Shown one piece after another: positions 33,461-43,991 of a stretch of DNA of 60,054 nt (within the stretch, counting starts at the first letter, position 1; each line of letters opens with the position of its first letter). The notes under the pieces were generated by a model. The model saw only the letters and a list, made by a program, of their open reading frames with translations. It was not told the origin of the DNA and did no database searches. A program made the translations under genes and the position numbers. This DNA comes from CAYZED01 sp964477445 (GTDB lineage: Bacteria > Bacillota > Clostridia > Lutisporales > Lutisporaceae), in NCBI GenBank assembly GCA_964477445.1, contig CAYZED010000017.1, forward strand, positions 1 to 60,054, read 5' to 3'.

Positions 33461-35215
33461 CTACTCCGGTATAAATATCGTAAACTTCGATCCTTTATCA
33501 ATTTCACTCTCTACATGAATTTCCCCATTCATTGATTGGACAATATGCTTTACTATTGAAAGCCCCAATCCCGTACCGCCTATCTCCCTAGACCTTGCTT
33601 TATCGACTCTGTAGAATCTCTCAAAAATTCTATCCAAACTCTCTTTTGGAATACCCATACCATTATCTGAAACCGATAAAGAGATACCACCCGTCATTCT
33701 GGAAACTGATATTTCTATAACACCTTTTTCAGGTGTATACTTCATTGCATTTTCCAATATATTCAAAACCATTTGCTTAAACCTATTTCTATCTACATTG
33801 AGCTCACACTGTTCATCTTCTATGGAAAATTTTATATCTAGTTTCTTTTGTCTATACTGAGATTCTAAGATTATCATTACTTCATCTATCGTATCTTTAA
33901 TGTTAAATCGTTCATTTAAATCATTAAATTTCTTTGATTCAATTTCTGACAAAGCCAAAATGTCCTCTATAAGCCGCTCCAGTCTTTCAGCCTCTTCATA
34001 GATGATTCCAAGAAAATTATCAGCCGTAACTTGGTCACTTATCCCACCACCCTGAAGTGTTTCCGCAAAACCTTTAATTGAGGTTAGTGGAGTTTTTAGT
34101 TCATGACTTACATTAGCCACAAATTCAGATCTTACTTTTTCTAGTTTTTTTAGTGATGATATATCATGTATTACTATAATATTGCCGTAATTTGTTCCAT
34201 CTTTTTCGGATCTTATCGGACTTCCATAAACAAGGAAAGAAGAATCCTTTTTTCTACCCAGATTCATTTCTTCCATGTACAAATCATTTTCCTTTTTGAT
34301 TATCTTCAAAAAATCATCAAGCTGTTTTTCTCTAAAAGACTGCATTATATGAAGTCCTTTGTATTCTGGAATAGAAACTCCAAGATATTTCTCTGCTGCT
34401 TTATTGGCAAAAAGAACTTTGTCATCATTATCTACAGCAATAATTCCATTTACGACATTATCAAGAATAGCTTGCAAATTAGAGTTTTTTTCGCCTAGTT
34501 CTCCTAAAATCTCACCTAACTTAAATGACATTTCATTGAATGAAGAAGTTAATTTATAAATTTCATCATTCCCCGAATATACAAGTCTTTCGCTAAAGTT
34601 TCCAGCAGCTATTTTGTCGGCAGCTAATGTGAGTTGTTTTATAGGTGTAGTGATAAAGTATGATGCCAAAAATCCCATAACAAGAGATATTAAAAGTCCG
34701 ATTAAAAACGAAAAGAAAATTTCGCTTTCCATTTTTGAAACAATTGATTTTACATCTTTAAGCTCAACTGAAAGTCTAATTATTGAAATAATTTTGTTAT
34801 TATCCTCAACGGCCTTTGCAACATATAAAAATTCTTGTCCAACTGTGCTGCTTCTTCTTTTACTAATTCCTACTTCTCCAGCAAGCGCTGAAACAACCTC
34901 AGCCCGTTTTAGGTGATTGTCCATAGTAGATATATTCGCGACACTATCATATATTACTACACCATCATTTCTAATAATGGTAATTCTAGAATTTGTAATT
35001 TCTCTTAAGCGTTTTGTGAATGCAGCGTCAAATCCTTTTATGTTCAATTCCGTTCTAAGTTTAAGAACATCTGCTATTAATTCAACCTCTGAGACAAGCT
35101 TATCTGTGGTACTTTGATTAATTTCTTTTTTTACAACTGAATAACTAAAAATAGTGGTGATTAACATCCCCACTATAAAAATAATTGAAAAATATAAAAA
35201 TAATTTTTTCTGCAT
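33461..35215 (-). CDS. phoR: Sensor histidine kinase PhoR
   Basis: Domains in order: membrane helix (about 8-28), extracytoplasmic sensor (about 30-165), second helix (about 166-188), HAMP, PAS (about 240-345), HisKA with the phospho-His in VANVSHELKTPLTS, HATPase_c with VSDNGMGIP and GGTGLGLSIV. This is the PhoR/VicK-type architecture; adjacency to an OmpR-family regulator and the two pst operons in the window support PhoR. The ribosome site AGGAG overlaps the edge of the palindromic element at 35231-35298. The gene ends just before a terminator hairpin. Confidence 0.85.
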   Translation of the reverse strand: MQKKLFLYFSIIFIVGMLITTIFSYSVVKKEINQSTTDKLVSEVELIADVLKLRTELNIKGFDAAFTKRLREITNSRITIIRNDGVVIYDSVANISTMDNHLKRAEVVSALAGEVGISKRRSSTVGQEFLYVAKAVEDNNKIISIIRLSVELKDVKSIVSKMESEIFFSFLIGLLISLVMGFLASYFITTPIKQLTLAADKIAAGNFSERLVYSGNDEIYKLTSSFNEMSFKLGEILGELGEKNSNLQAILDNVVNGIIAVDNDDKVLFANKAAEKYLGVSIPEYKGLHIMQSFREKQLDDFLKIIKKENDLYMEEMNLGRKKDSSFLVYGSPIRSEKDGTNYGNIIVIHDISSLKKLEKVRSEFVANVSHELKTPLTSIKGFAETLQGGGISDQVTADNFLGIIYEEAERLERLIEDILALSEIESKKFNDLNERFNIKDTIDEVMIILESQYRQKKLDIKFSIEDEQCELNVDRNRFKQMVLNILENAMKYTPEKGVIEISVSRMTGGISLSVSDNGMGIPKESLDRIFERFYRVDKARSREIGGTGLGLSIVKHIVQSMNGEIHVESEIDKGSKFTIFIPE

Positions 35216-35230
35216 ATTATTTCTCCTATT

Positions 35231-35298
35231 TAGAATTACTCTATCCGATTTCGCAGTCGAAGATGACTGGTTTCGTAAGACTTCAAGTTATTCTAATG
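35231..35298. repeat. Palindromic element B in the phoP-phoR spacer
   Basis: TTTAGAATTACT at 35231-35242 faces an AGTTATTCTAA arm near 35288-35298, with an inner CAGTC/GACTG hairpin. The left arm continues CTATCC-GATTT-CGC-AGTCG, the same block order as both arms of element A (1055-1216). It occupies the spacer between phoP and phoR, so the transcript would carry a stable hairpin there. Confidence 0.6.
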
Positions 35299-35340
35299 CA
35301 CAGTATTTACTTGCGAATAAACGCGGCAAAGCAACTTTCT

Positions 35341-36042
35341 TCACACGGCTCTGTATCCAACGCCTCTTATGGTCTCAATAATAGGTTTTTCGGCTTCGTC
35401 GTCTCCGATTTTGCTTCTTAGATGTCTTATATGAACATCAACCGTTCTCGCATCTCCCATGTAATCATAACCCCATACATTTATTAATAGAGCATCTCTT
35501 GAGAAAACTCTACCCTTATTTGAAATTAGAGTCTTTAGTATCTCAAATTCTTTAAGTGTTAATGATATTGTATCACCATCAACCTTAACAAGAAAGCCTT
35601 CTATGTCCATCTCTATTCTTCCAAGTTTGATTAAATTAACTTTAGACGGATCCTGTTTTTCCTTATTCAATGCTGTTCTTCTCAAATTTGCTTTGACTCG
35701 AGCCATAAGTTCTTTTACGCCAAAAGGTTTAGATACATAATCATCAGCTCCAAGTTCTAACCCAAGAACTTTATCTATCTCTTCATTTTTTGCGGTCAAC
35801 ATTATAATTGGTATTGTGGGAACTTTGTTGCCATTCCTAACTTTTTTACAAATATCGAGTCCGTCTATTCCTGGAAGCATAAGGTCAAGCAAAAGCAAAT
35901 CAAATTCTCCACTTTCAGCCATCTTCAATCCTTCGATGCCGTTTTCTGCTGTCTCAACTTTATAACCATTTTTTTCTAGATTAAATCTTATCAATTCTCT
36001 GATATGTTTTTCATCTTCAACAACAAGAATTTTGTTATCCAT
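35341..36042 (-). CDS. phoP: Response regulator PhoP/PhoB (OmpR family)
   Basis: The 233-residue protein has a receiver with Asp10-Glu11, phospho-acceptor Asp53 (LLLLDLMLPG) and the Lys in VSKPFG near 103. A winged-helix DNA-binding domain follows (about 130-233) with VDVHIRHLRSKI and TIRGVGYRAV. It is expected to bind TTAACA-type repeats such as those at 18926-18953. GGAGG lies upstream of the ATG. An unusual 125-nt spacer containing a palindromic element separates it from phoR. Confidence 0.85.
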   Translation of the reverse strand: MDNKILVVEDEKHIRELIRFNLEKNGYKVETAENGIEGLKMAESGEFDLLLLDLMLPGIDGLDICKKVRNGNKVPTIPIIMLTAKNEEIDKVLGLELGADDYVSKPFGVKELMARVKANLRRTALNKEKQDPSKVNLIKLGRIEMDIEGFLVKVDGDTISLTLKEFEILKTLISNKGRVFSRDALLINVWGYDYMGDARTVDVHIRHLRSKIGDDEAEKPIIETIRGVGYRAV

Positions 36043-36073
36043 TTCTTTCCTCCGATTAATTAAATCTATTATT

Positions 36074-36087
36074 ACCCATCAATGGGT
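36074..36087. promoter_or_regulatory. Palindrome ACCCATCAATGGGT upstream of phoP
   Basis: A 6-bp stem with a 2-nt centre lies about 32 nt before the phoP start and is flanked by roughly mirrored TATTA/TACTATTA. It could be an operator or a 5' leader hairpin. Confidence 0.3.
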
Positions 36088-36139
36088 TACTATTACCTAA
36101 AAGTTGTTTTCTAAAATACAGTTCTCAAAACGCTATTTC

Positions 36140-36973
36140 CTACGCACCTATACTCAGACTTTCAGAAATCTTAACAAAACTCGGCACCCTATTCGTAAAC
36201 GTAGTTATATATTTAAATCCACAACTTTCAGCAAGCTCATATGCTTGTTTTATGCCACTTCCTAAATCTTTTTCGTTATGCGCATCTGACCCAACAGTTA
36301 TTATTTCCCCGCCTAAATCTTTGTATATTCTAATTATATCTAATCCTGGCAAAGTTTCATTATATTTTTGTCTTAAACCAGAAGTATTTATTTCTATTCC
36401 TTTGCCTTTCTGAACAATCTTTTTCAGTAAGGCTTCAAGCTTTTCTCTATGATATGCGAGACTAATTTTTTCTTGATAGACATTAAATGAATATCTTTTT
36501 ACCAAATCCAAATGTCCAACGACATCAAAATCATCAAATCCAGATACTAGTTTATCAAGCTCCTTAAGATATTTATCAAGTACTGCTGGTTTTGAATGTA
36601 TTGAATAATCAATTTCACTCATATCTATTCCATTAACCAATTTATGTGCTGATGCGATAACAAAATCATAATTAACTTTTCTTAGCATTTCTTTAGTTTC
36701 TATAGAAAAATATTGCGGTTGTCCTATTTCAACTCCAAGTTTTATATCTAAATATCTATCATATTTTTTTCTAGCATTTAGTACTTGTATCTCATACTCT
36801 TCCTGTTTATAAATATCATTATTTTCATCTCCTGGCATAGGTTCAAAATGATCAGTAATTGCTATTTCAGAAATCCCTTTAGTAATTGCGCTCCTGCACA
36901 TATCATCAACACTGTCTTTAGCATCTGATGATATATTTGAGTGAATGTGGTAATCAACATAATAATTTTTCAT
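36140..36973 (-). CDS. PHP-domain histidinol-phosphatase-like protein (HisJ/HisK type)
   Basis: The 277-residue PHP phosphoesterase has the metal motifs DYHIHSN (7-13), ITDHFE (about 39-44), a VIASAHKL strand, DVVGHLDLV and the final GSDAHNEKDLG. The family dephosphorylates L-histidinol phosphate; no other his genes are in the window, so another phosphate ester is possible. It is transcribed on its own ahead of phoPR. Confidence 0.8.
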   Translation of the reverse strand: MKNYYVDYHIHSNISSDAKDSVDDMCRSAITKGISEIAITDHFEPMPGDENNDIYKQEEYEIQVLNARKKYDRYLDIKLGVEIGQPQYFSIETKEMLRKVNYDFVIASAHKLVNGIDMSEIDYSIHSKPAVLDKYLKELDKLVSGFDDFDVVGHLDLVKRYSFNVYQEKISLAYHREKLEALLKKIVQKGKGIEINTSGLRQKYNETLPGLDIIRIYKDLGGEIITVGSDAHNEKDLGSGIKQAYELAESCGFKYITTFTNRVPSFVKISESLSIGA

Positions 36974-37112
36974 AATACCTCTTCTTCCGGGCCCATTCTT
37001 TTGACCCTTCCATATTTTTCTTTCATTGTCCTAATATTATCAAAGAAGTATTAAGTGGTTTATATATTATTGTAAATTGTACATTAAGTAGTATTAATTA
37101 ATGTTAAATCTA

Positions 37113-39353
37113 TTAGCGCATAGTATTAGCTGAAATCCCATAGATTTTTGATATTTGTGTTTCGATTTCGTCCCTAAGCCTAATAATATTAGACTCACGT
37201 TCGTTATAATCGTCCATATCTATTGCATCACTTATGTGTTCTTTAGTATCTTCTTTTATCTCAGATTTTTGTATATTAAAATTGTTTACTGGGCAATTTT
37301 TAATCACTTTTTCTTGGTTTTTCTGAGGTTCTTTCTGAGGTTCTTTCTTTGNNNNNNNNNNTCTTTTATTTTTGTTCTATCAACTTTGCTTCTAATTCTT
37401 AACAAAGACTCCAGCTCTCTTGAATTGTTGATTATTTCTTTAACACATTCTTCATCGTCTGGAATATAAACTCTTAACTCAAGTATTTTATTCGGATAAT
37501 AATCATAGATCCCATTGCCCATTTTTTTTGCAAAAGTTTTAAAATATCTGTCGTAAGTTTTACTATTTAGTAAAGCTAAAATATAATAAACACACCACTC
37601 AAACCCCACTAAAGGTGTAAGTGAATATACATCTGCGCTGAAAAAGTACCCTGCATCATCTAGCGCAAATTTATTCTTCTTCGCTTTGTAAGGATGAACT
37701 ATCTTTTTTTGTTCAAAAATATCAAGTTTTCGGCCCCACTGAAGCATATGCCATTTTCTAATACCTTTAACGACTTCTCTTCTCTTCTCAAGTCTTTCTT
37801 TAAATATCAAAAGATGTTCATAAACATTTGGATACTCAGTTTCCAGACATTCTAACGAAATCGAATCTGTATACATAATCCATAAATCCTTATTAATAAT
37901 TTCATAATTATTAATATAGCTATTTTTTATCCAAGGATAAAACAATTCCTTTTCTTGTTTATTCCAGGCCTTCGGGATTTCTTGAAAAACAAATGCTTTA
38001 TCACATCCTGTGATAATTCCTTGATTACTTTTCAAAACTTCTCTTAAATAGTAATTCGACTTTTCCTCTAGTTTTTTTACGAAATCTTCCTCAATTTCAC
38101 TTAAAAAACTCCATCCATCTGAACATAATTCTTTTTGTTTTTTAAAAATTATATTTTGGACTAATTTATGGTTTTCTCGCTCTTCTTTTGCTTCTTGTTC
38201 TTTTTTTATATTATCCGTCTTGTTTTCTATAATGTCTTCAGGCGTCATATCTTCAGGNNNNNNNNNNNNNNNNNNNNNNNNNNNNNNNNNNNNNNNNNNN
38301 NNNNNNNNNNNNNNNNNNNNNNNNNNNNNNNNNNNNNNNNNNNNNNNNNNNNNNNNNCATCATGTCTTCAGGCGTCATATCTACAGGCATCATGTCTTCA
38401 GGCGTCATATCTACAGGCATCATGTCTTCAGGCGTCATATCTTCAGGCGGCATTTCTTCAGCTTGAATATATTCTATACTTGAATCAACGTTTGGCTTTT
38501 TATTCATTAATAATGTAATTGCAGACGCGACTTTTGCCTCCTTGAAAACTTTTACATTCTCATAATCAATAATTTTTATGATCTCTGAGTTATTTGACAG
38601 ATATTCTCTGAGCCCTTTATAAGTTTGAGCTTCAATAAAATATCTTGATGTTATATAACAAAGCATACCTTCATCACATAACATTTCAATCCCACGTACG
38701 AAAAAGCAACTTAAGATATCTGTTTTATCTGAATATACACCTAAATATCTTTCAAATAAGTACTTCTTATATTCATTGTCAAGAATCTTATGTCCCAAAT
38801 ATGGCGGATTTCCTATAATATGCGAAAAAAAACCTTCATATTTATTGCTTAATATTAAATCTTCATTAGTGATATTACCCGGCGCTATTCCGAAGTTTTT
38901 AATAAACTTATTCTTTAATTCATCTATAGCTTTCTCATTAATATCAGCTCCGTAGATAGACTCTTCTATGATTGATTTCAAAAATCCCCTTATTTTTGTA
39001 TCTTCTTTATTATTGCTATTTTCTTTACTATTGCAATCTTCTTTAGTATTGCTATCTTCTTTACTATTGCAATTTCCCTTCATCGCAGAATCTTCATTTA
39101 TCTCGAACCACTTATTTAATTTGTTTTCAAGTACACGAACTACAGAAATAAGGAGTTGTCCATCTCCACATGCAGGATCCAAGATTCTTAACTTCTTTTT
39201 CCCACATTTCAAAGACTCAGCACTAGCTGAGTCTTTATAAAAATAATCATTCGGTTCAAAATGTTCTAACAAATTCTCTGCGATTAAATAAGCCATAGCA
39301 TCAGGTGTATAAAACGCCCCACGTTTTTTCTTTAATGAAACCTCATTAGTCAA
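37113..39353 (-). CDS. CamA-like DNA adenine methyltransferase (two N gaps inside)
   Basis: One gene is cut by N runs 37352-37361 and 38258-38357, which shift its frame. The Rossmann methyltransferase core has motif I LDPACGDGQLL (58-68), YGADINEKAI and the N6-adenine motif NPPY (182-185). The C-terminal recognition part matches C. difficile CamA in GIITGCDKAF, GIRKW..LQWGR and KKM..GIYDYYPNK. CamA is an orphan methyltransferase that modifies CAAAAA and affects sporulation. No restriction nuclease lies nearby. Start is TTG 39351-39353, directly after the GH13 stop, with GGAG 6 nt upstream. Three low-complexity repeat tracts interrupt the protein (listed separately). Confidence 0.8.
37300..37351 (-). 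repeat. Lys-Glu-Pro-Gln repeats near the methyltransferase C-terminus
   Basis: A 12-bp unit encoding KEPQ repeats (KKEPQKEPQKNQEK) and runs directly into the N gap 37352-37361, so the copy number is unknown. Confidence 0.7.
38234..38453 (-). repeat. 15-bp minisatellite in the methyltransferase linker, interrupted by 100 N
   Basis: The unit encodes the pentapeptide M(T/M)P(E/V)D; MTPED and MMPVD alternate, giving a 30-bp higher-order repeat. At least six units precede the N run 38258-38357 and one follows. The array sits between catalytic and recognition domains. The unit is a multiple of three, so copy-number change would alter linker length without a frameshift. Confidence 0.88.
38994..39074 (-). 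repeat. 18-bp tandem repeat inside the methyltransferase core
   Basis: Four units encode SKEDSN, TKEDCN, SKENSN and NKEDTK at residues 96-120, a surface-loop insertion between motif I and the next strand (YGADI). Confidence 0.85.
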
Positions 39354-41378
39354 TTATTTCTCCGCCTTTTTTCTAGATACTCTAGGTTTTTTGTCTTCAA
39401 CTTCAAGTTTATTTATCTTCTTTAAAATTACTACACCATGTGGCTGAATATTTATGTGTCCACCTGCTTTAAAATCAACTAGAACACCAGTAATCATGTC
39501 ACTGTAAACACCATCACCTATCAGTATTCCGTCGTGAGGTTGGCATTCGTTTATGTAAAACTTTTTACTGTCAACTCTATCATTATTAAATATAATGATA
39601 AATTCTTCCTCTATTGCTTTTTTGTTAAACGCATCCAAACCATTTAAAGTACTTCTTTTAATTCCAAAAAGTCCTTTTTCAGTATAAAAAAGTTCCATTT
39701 CTCCAGTTCTAAGTGACGGATGTGTCTTCCTTAGCTTCATGGCTGATTTTGTCCAACCTTGTATATCTTTATTTTCTTTTCCCCATGGATAAGTTCCCCT
39801 GTTTAATGGGTCTTTAAAACCTTCCATTCCAGTTTCATCACCATAATAAATCGATGGTACCCCAGGAATAGTTGAAATAAAAGCAATGTATTGTCTTAGT
39901 CTTTTTATCGCGGTCTCTTTGCTACGACCATCAAGCTTAAATTCTTCCTTTTCAAAATCGTTCATGTTTTCCGAACTTGGAGCATCCCCTAAAAGAGTTA
40001 AAAGCCTTTCTGAGTCGTGAGTTCCAGTCATATTCATCAGAGTATAAAAACTTTCTTTCGGGTAATTTTCTTTTATTTGCATTATTCTTCTAAACAAGCC
40101 GCTACTATCAATTTTCCCATTTAGGTAGGAAATCATATAATTTCGATAAGGATAGTTCATGACTGTATCGAGCCCATCACCTAATAAATACCTTCGTCTT
40201 ATATCATAACTAACTTTATTTGTGGCATCTTCCCATACTTCTCCGATTAGAATTTTTTCGGAATTTTTTTCTTTTACCACATTTCTTAGTTCTTCTATGA
40301 AACTATCTGGCAATTCATCAGCTACATCAAGTCTCCACCCTGATACACCGGCTTTTTGCCAGTGTCTTATAACACTGTCTTCATTACCATAAATAAAATC
40401 TCTATATGTTTTGTTATCTTCATCTACATTAGGTAAATCAAGGATTCCCCACCAAGATTCATACTCATAAGGACTGCCTTTGAATTTATACCAACTATAA
40501 TACTTTGAACTCGCGGATTGAAACGCACCCATGTCCTCATATGTTCCAAATCTATTAAAATATTTTGAGTCAGCACCTGTATGACTAAATACTCCATCCA
40601 AAATTATCTTGATACCTTTTTTTTCGGCCTCTTCGCATAATTTCTTAAAGTATTCTTCATCCCCAAACATAGAATCAATTTCCATGTAATCCCCAGTATC
40701 ATACTTATGATTACTTCTAGCTTTAAAAATCGGATTAAAATAAATCACTGAAATACCCATATCAACAAGATAATTTAACTTTTCCATGACACCCGGTAGA
40801 TTTCCTCCAAAAAAATCCCATCTAGCAATATGTCCTTTTTCATCTTTTACATATCTCGGTTTATCTTCCCAAGTAGAATAAATAAAGCTATTTGGTTTTA
40901 CATCTAGAATTTTGTCCTTACCCTTTCTGAATCTATCAACAAATATTTGGTACATGCTAGCGTTTTTAAACCAATCAGGAGTTTTAAAGCCTTCTTTATA
41001 TACTGTGATTTGGTATGGTTTAGGATCAAAAATATAAACATGTCCAAGTCCACCAAAACATCCCTCATTATTTCCATAAAAGAAGTTATTCCCATCTGCA
41101 CTGATTCTAAAGCAATACCATAACAATGTTGCATTCTCAGGTGCATTAAAAGTACTGCTAAACACCATTCTCTTGCCGATTTCTTCATCAAGTTTCATTT
41201 CATTTTCAGTCGGAAGTTTTCCATCTCGCCAAGTGAGCAGTTTTATTTCTTTAAGTGCTTCCTTTGTGGATGTTTCTATGGTCAATTTTAATGTTATCTT
41301 TTGGTTTTCGGATACTGCTCCGAAAGGTTCCCTATACTCGCTGGAATAAGAATTGTGAATTATTTTGAATCCCGCCAT
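39354..41378 (-). CDS. GH13 alpha-glucan hydrolase (neopullulanase/cyclomaltodextrinase-like)
   Basis: The N-terminal 130 residues form a beta-sandwich; the TIM barrel has the nucleophile in GWRLDVADE, the acid/base Glu in ILIGEVWED and the transition-state Asp in GTHDSERLL. The 674-residue enzyme has no signal peptide, so it works on internal maltodextrin or glycogen branches. It is in the glycogen operon after glgP and could debranch phosphorylase limit dextrin, but debranching versus maltogenic activity cannot be decided. SD GGAGTG precedes the ATG. Its stop codon abuts the methyltransferase start. Confidence 0.85.
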   Translation of the reverse strand: MAGFKIIHNSYSSEYREPFGAVSENQKITLKLTIETSTKEALKEIKLLTWRDGKLPTENEMKLDEEIGKRMVFSSTFNAPENATLLWYCFRISADGNNFFYGNNEGCFGGLGHVYIFDPKPYQITVYKEGFKTPDWFKNASMYQIFVDRFRKGKDKILDVKPNSFIYSTWEDKPRYVKDEKGHIARWDFFGGNLPGVMEKLNYLVDMGISVIYFNPIFKARSNHKYDTGDYMEIDSMFGDEEYFKKLCEEAEKKGIKIILDGVFSHTGADSKYFNRFGTYEDMGAFQSASSKYYSWYKFKGSPYEYESWWGILDLPNVDEDNKTYRDFIYGNEDSVIRHWQKAGVSGWRLDVADELPDSFIEELRNVVKEKNSEKILIGEVWEDATNKVSYDIRRRYLLGDGLDTVMNYPYRNYMISYLNGKIDSSGLFRRIMQIKENYPKESFYTLMNMTGTHDSERLLTLLGDAPSSENMNDFEKEEFKLDGRSKETAIKRLRQYIAFISTIPGVPSIYYGDETGMEGFKDPLNRGTYPWGKENKDIQGWTKSAMKLRKTHPSLRTGEMELFYTEKGLFGIKRSTLNGLDAFNKKAIEEEFIIIFNNDRVDSKKFYINECQPHDGILIGDGVYSDMITGVLVDFKAGGHINIQPHGVVILKKINKLEVEDKKPRVSRKKAEK

Positions 41379-41471
41379 ATTTCACTCCTGCATTCATTCT
41401 AGATTTTTCATATAATTTAACAACATTTACCTTTTTCGAAACCGCAAAACACTCGAAGCCGATTTTCCTAG

Positions 41472-43895
41472 TTACTTCTGCACTGGTGTATTTTTTATTT
41501 CCCATATACCTGATGCATATTCATTAATGGTTCTATCACTTGAGAAAATTCCTGAATGAGCAATATTATGAATACTCATCTCTAACCATTTTTCTTTTGT
41601 TTTAAAGATTCTGTCAACTTCTTCTTGAGCTGTCAAATACGCATCAAAATCCTTTAATACAAAATACTCGTCATTATGGAGTAAAATTGAATTATAGATA
41701 TTATGGAACTCTGTACTTCCTGCATAAAATCCGTTAATCAACTGTTCTAAGACCTTAGCTATACGCGAATCATTTTGGGATATATCTAGCGCATTATAGC
41801 CGCCAATTCTATACAGATCCAAAACTTCTTGCTCTTTCATTCCGAAAATGACAATGTTCTCGTCTCCAACTTCATCACGAATTTCAATATTGGCTCCATC
41901 TAGAGTGGCAATCGTGATTGCACCATTCATCATAAGTTTCATATTTCCAGTTCCAGAAGCTTCTTTAGTCGTAGTCGAAATTTGCTCGCTAATGTCAGAG
42001 GCTGGGATAATAACTTCAGCGAGTGATACTTTGTAATCCTCCATAAATACAACTTTGATTTTGTTTTTTATTATCGTATCATTATTTATTCTATCTGCTA
42101 AACAGTTTATTAATTTAATGACTTGCTTGGCCAAATAATAGCCAGGCGCAGCTTTGGCGCCAAAAATAAAGGTCCTTGGTGATATGTCCAAGTCTGGATT
42201 TTCAAGCAAACAATTATACAAATACATTATATGGAAAACATTCAAAAGTTGTCTCTTATATGCATGCAGTCTTTTAACTTGAACATCAAAAATTGAATCT
42301 GGATTCAGAACGACTCCATACTGTTCTTTTACTATTTTTGCAAATTTTAATTTATTATTATACTTGATTTTTGCTACTTCTTCTTGAACAAGAGGATCCT
42401 TCGCATATTTATCAAATCCAATTAAATCTGAAGGATGATATATCCAACTTTGACCGATCTTCGAAGTTATTAAATCTGCAAGTTCTGGATTGGCTTTCAA
42501 GAGCCATCTTCTATGCGTAATCCCATTTGTTTTATTATTAAATTTATAAGGATAGAACTCATAAAAGTCTCTGAGTTCTTGTTTCTTAAGAATTTCTGTA
42601 TGAAGTTTCGCAACACCATTAACACTATGACTGCCCACTATAGCTAAATTAGCCATTCTTACAAAATTATCTCCGATTATAGCCATCCTAGCGATACGAT
42701 CCCATTCGCTATTATATCTATTCCAAAGTGCTTTACAGAAACGTTCATTGATTTCATTAACAATTTGAAAAATTCTAGGCAAAAGATTTTTAAACAATTC
42801 AACTGGCCATTTTTCGAGCGCTTCTGTCATAATGGTATGGTTTGTATATGATATTGTATTTGTAGTTATTCTCCATGCATCATCCCATGTTAATCCTTCT
42901 ACATCTAGCAAAATTCTCATCAACTCTGGAACTGCAACTGCTGGATGTGTGTCGTTAATATGAACAGCTACATGATCATCAAAATCTTCAATTTTATTCC
43001 CGCCCATTTTGTATCGCCTAATTATACTCTGTAGACCTGCTGAAACAAAGAAATACTGTTGCTTAAGTCTTAGTACTCTTCCCTCATAAAAGCTATCATC
43101 AGGGTATAGAACCTGTGAAATTGATTCGACAGAATATTTATGCTCAACTGCTTTAAGATAATCGCCCCTACTAAACATTGATAGATCAAAATCTTTCTCG
43201 TTTGTTTCAGCACTCCATAATCTTAGCGTATTAACTGTATTGTTCTTATATCCGATTATTGGTGTATCATAAGGAACCGCTAGAACGCTTTCATAATTCT
43301 TATGAGTAAAAACAAGTATTCCGTCCTGGTCTACACAGTCAACTTCTCCACCAAATTTAACTTCAACCGCTTTGTCAGCCTTTCTTATTTCCCAAACATT
43401 GCCTTCTTTTAGCCAGTTTTCTGGCAACTCAACTTGATATCCATTGACTATCTTTTGTTCAAAAAGGCCATATTTATACCTTATCCCACAGCCATGTCCT
43501 GGCAGTGCCTGTGATGCAAGCGAATCGAGAAAACATGCCGCCAATCTACCAAGTCCACCATTCCCGAGACCTGCGTCAGGCTCCATGGCTTTCATTTCAT
43601 CTAAACTAGTCCCTAATTCAATCAATACCTCATTTGCGACATCATCTAATCCCATGTTGACTAAGTTATTTTCTAATAATTGACCCATTAAAAACTCTAT
43701 TGAAAAATAGTAAACTTGTTTACTTTCTTTATTCATATAAGTTTTGTTGGTCTCAACCCAATTTTTTGAGGCATAATCTCTGATAAGGCTTCCTAGTGCT
43801 GAATACTTATCGGACATTGATGCTTGTTCAAAATTTTTCGCATGCATTGTTTGTAATTTTTTCAAGTAATCATTCTTGAATTTCATTTTATCCAT
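41472..43895 (-). CDS. glgP: Glycogen/maltodextrin phosphorylase
   Basis: This enzyme releases glucose-1-phosphate from the non-reducing ends of glycogen, using PLP as phosphate donor. EASGTGNMKLMMNGA near the C-terminus carries the PLP lysine; NGGLGRLAACFLDSLA and GYGIRYKYGLF-type motifs are intact. I take ATG 43893-43895 (MDKMKFKND) as start, giving about 807 residues; a TTG a few codons earlier sits nearer the GGGGG site and is possible. It is downstream of glgA in the same operon. Confidence 0.92.
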   Translation of the reverse strand: MDKMKFKNDYLKKLQTMHAKNFEQASMSDKYSALGSLIRDYASKNWVETNKTYMNKESKQVYYFSIEFLMGQLLENNLVNMGLDDVANEVLIELGTSLDEMKAMEPDAGLGNGGLGRLAACFLDSLASQALPGHGCGIRYKYGLFEQKIVNGYQVELPENWLKEGNVWEIRKADKAVEVKFGGEVDCVDQDGILVFTHKNYESVLAVPYDTPIIGYKNNTVNTLRLWSAETNEKDFDLSMFSRGDYLKAVEHKYSVESISQVLYPDDSFYEGRVLRLKQQYFFVSAGLQSIIRRYKMGGNKIEDFDDHVAVHINDTHPAVAVPELMRILLDVEGLTWDDAWRITTNTISYTNHTIMTEALEKWPVELFKNLLPRIFQIVNEINERFCKALWNRYNSEWDRIARMAIIGDNFVRMANLAIVGSHSVNGVAKLHTEILKKQELRDFYEFYPYKFNNKTNGITHRRWLLKANPELADLITSKIGQSWIYHPSDLIGFDKYAKDPLVQEEVAKIKYNNKLKFAKIVKEQYGVVLNPDSIFDVQVKRLHAYKRQLLNVFHIMYLYNCLLENPDLDISPRTFIFGAKAAPGYYLAKQVIKLINCLADRINNDTIIKNKIKVVFMEDYKVSLAEVIIPASDISEQISTTTKEASGTGNMKLMMNGAITIATLDGANIEIRDEVGDENIVIFGMKEQEVLDLYRIGGYNALDISQNDSRIAKVLEQLINGFYAGSTEFHNIYNSILLHNDEYFVLKDFDAYLTAQEEVDRIFKTKEKWLEMSIHNIAHSGIFSSDRTINEYASGIWEIKNTPVQK

Positions 43896-43991
43896 TTTCA
43901 AGAAACACAACCCCCTTTTCAAGAAATAATCCGGCAAATGTATATTAATCTATGTTTTCTGCCTATCTAAATTCATTTGCGAAAATTAATA

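Noticed and set aside
38168..38518. Plus-strand proteins of repeating QASYLQASCL type
   Set aside because: They are antisense readings of the pentapeptide minisatellite and include the N run.
37113..39353. Three separate small genes or a frameshifted pseudogene
   Set aside because: The breaks are at N runs with placeholder lengths, and the three parts match one methyltransferase in order.
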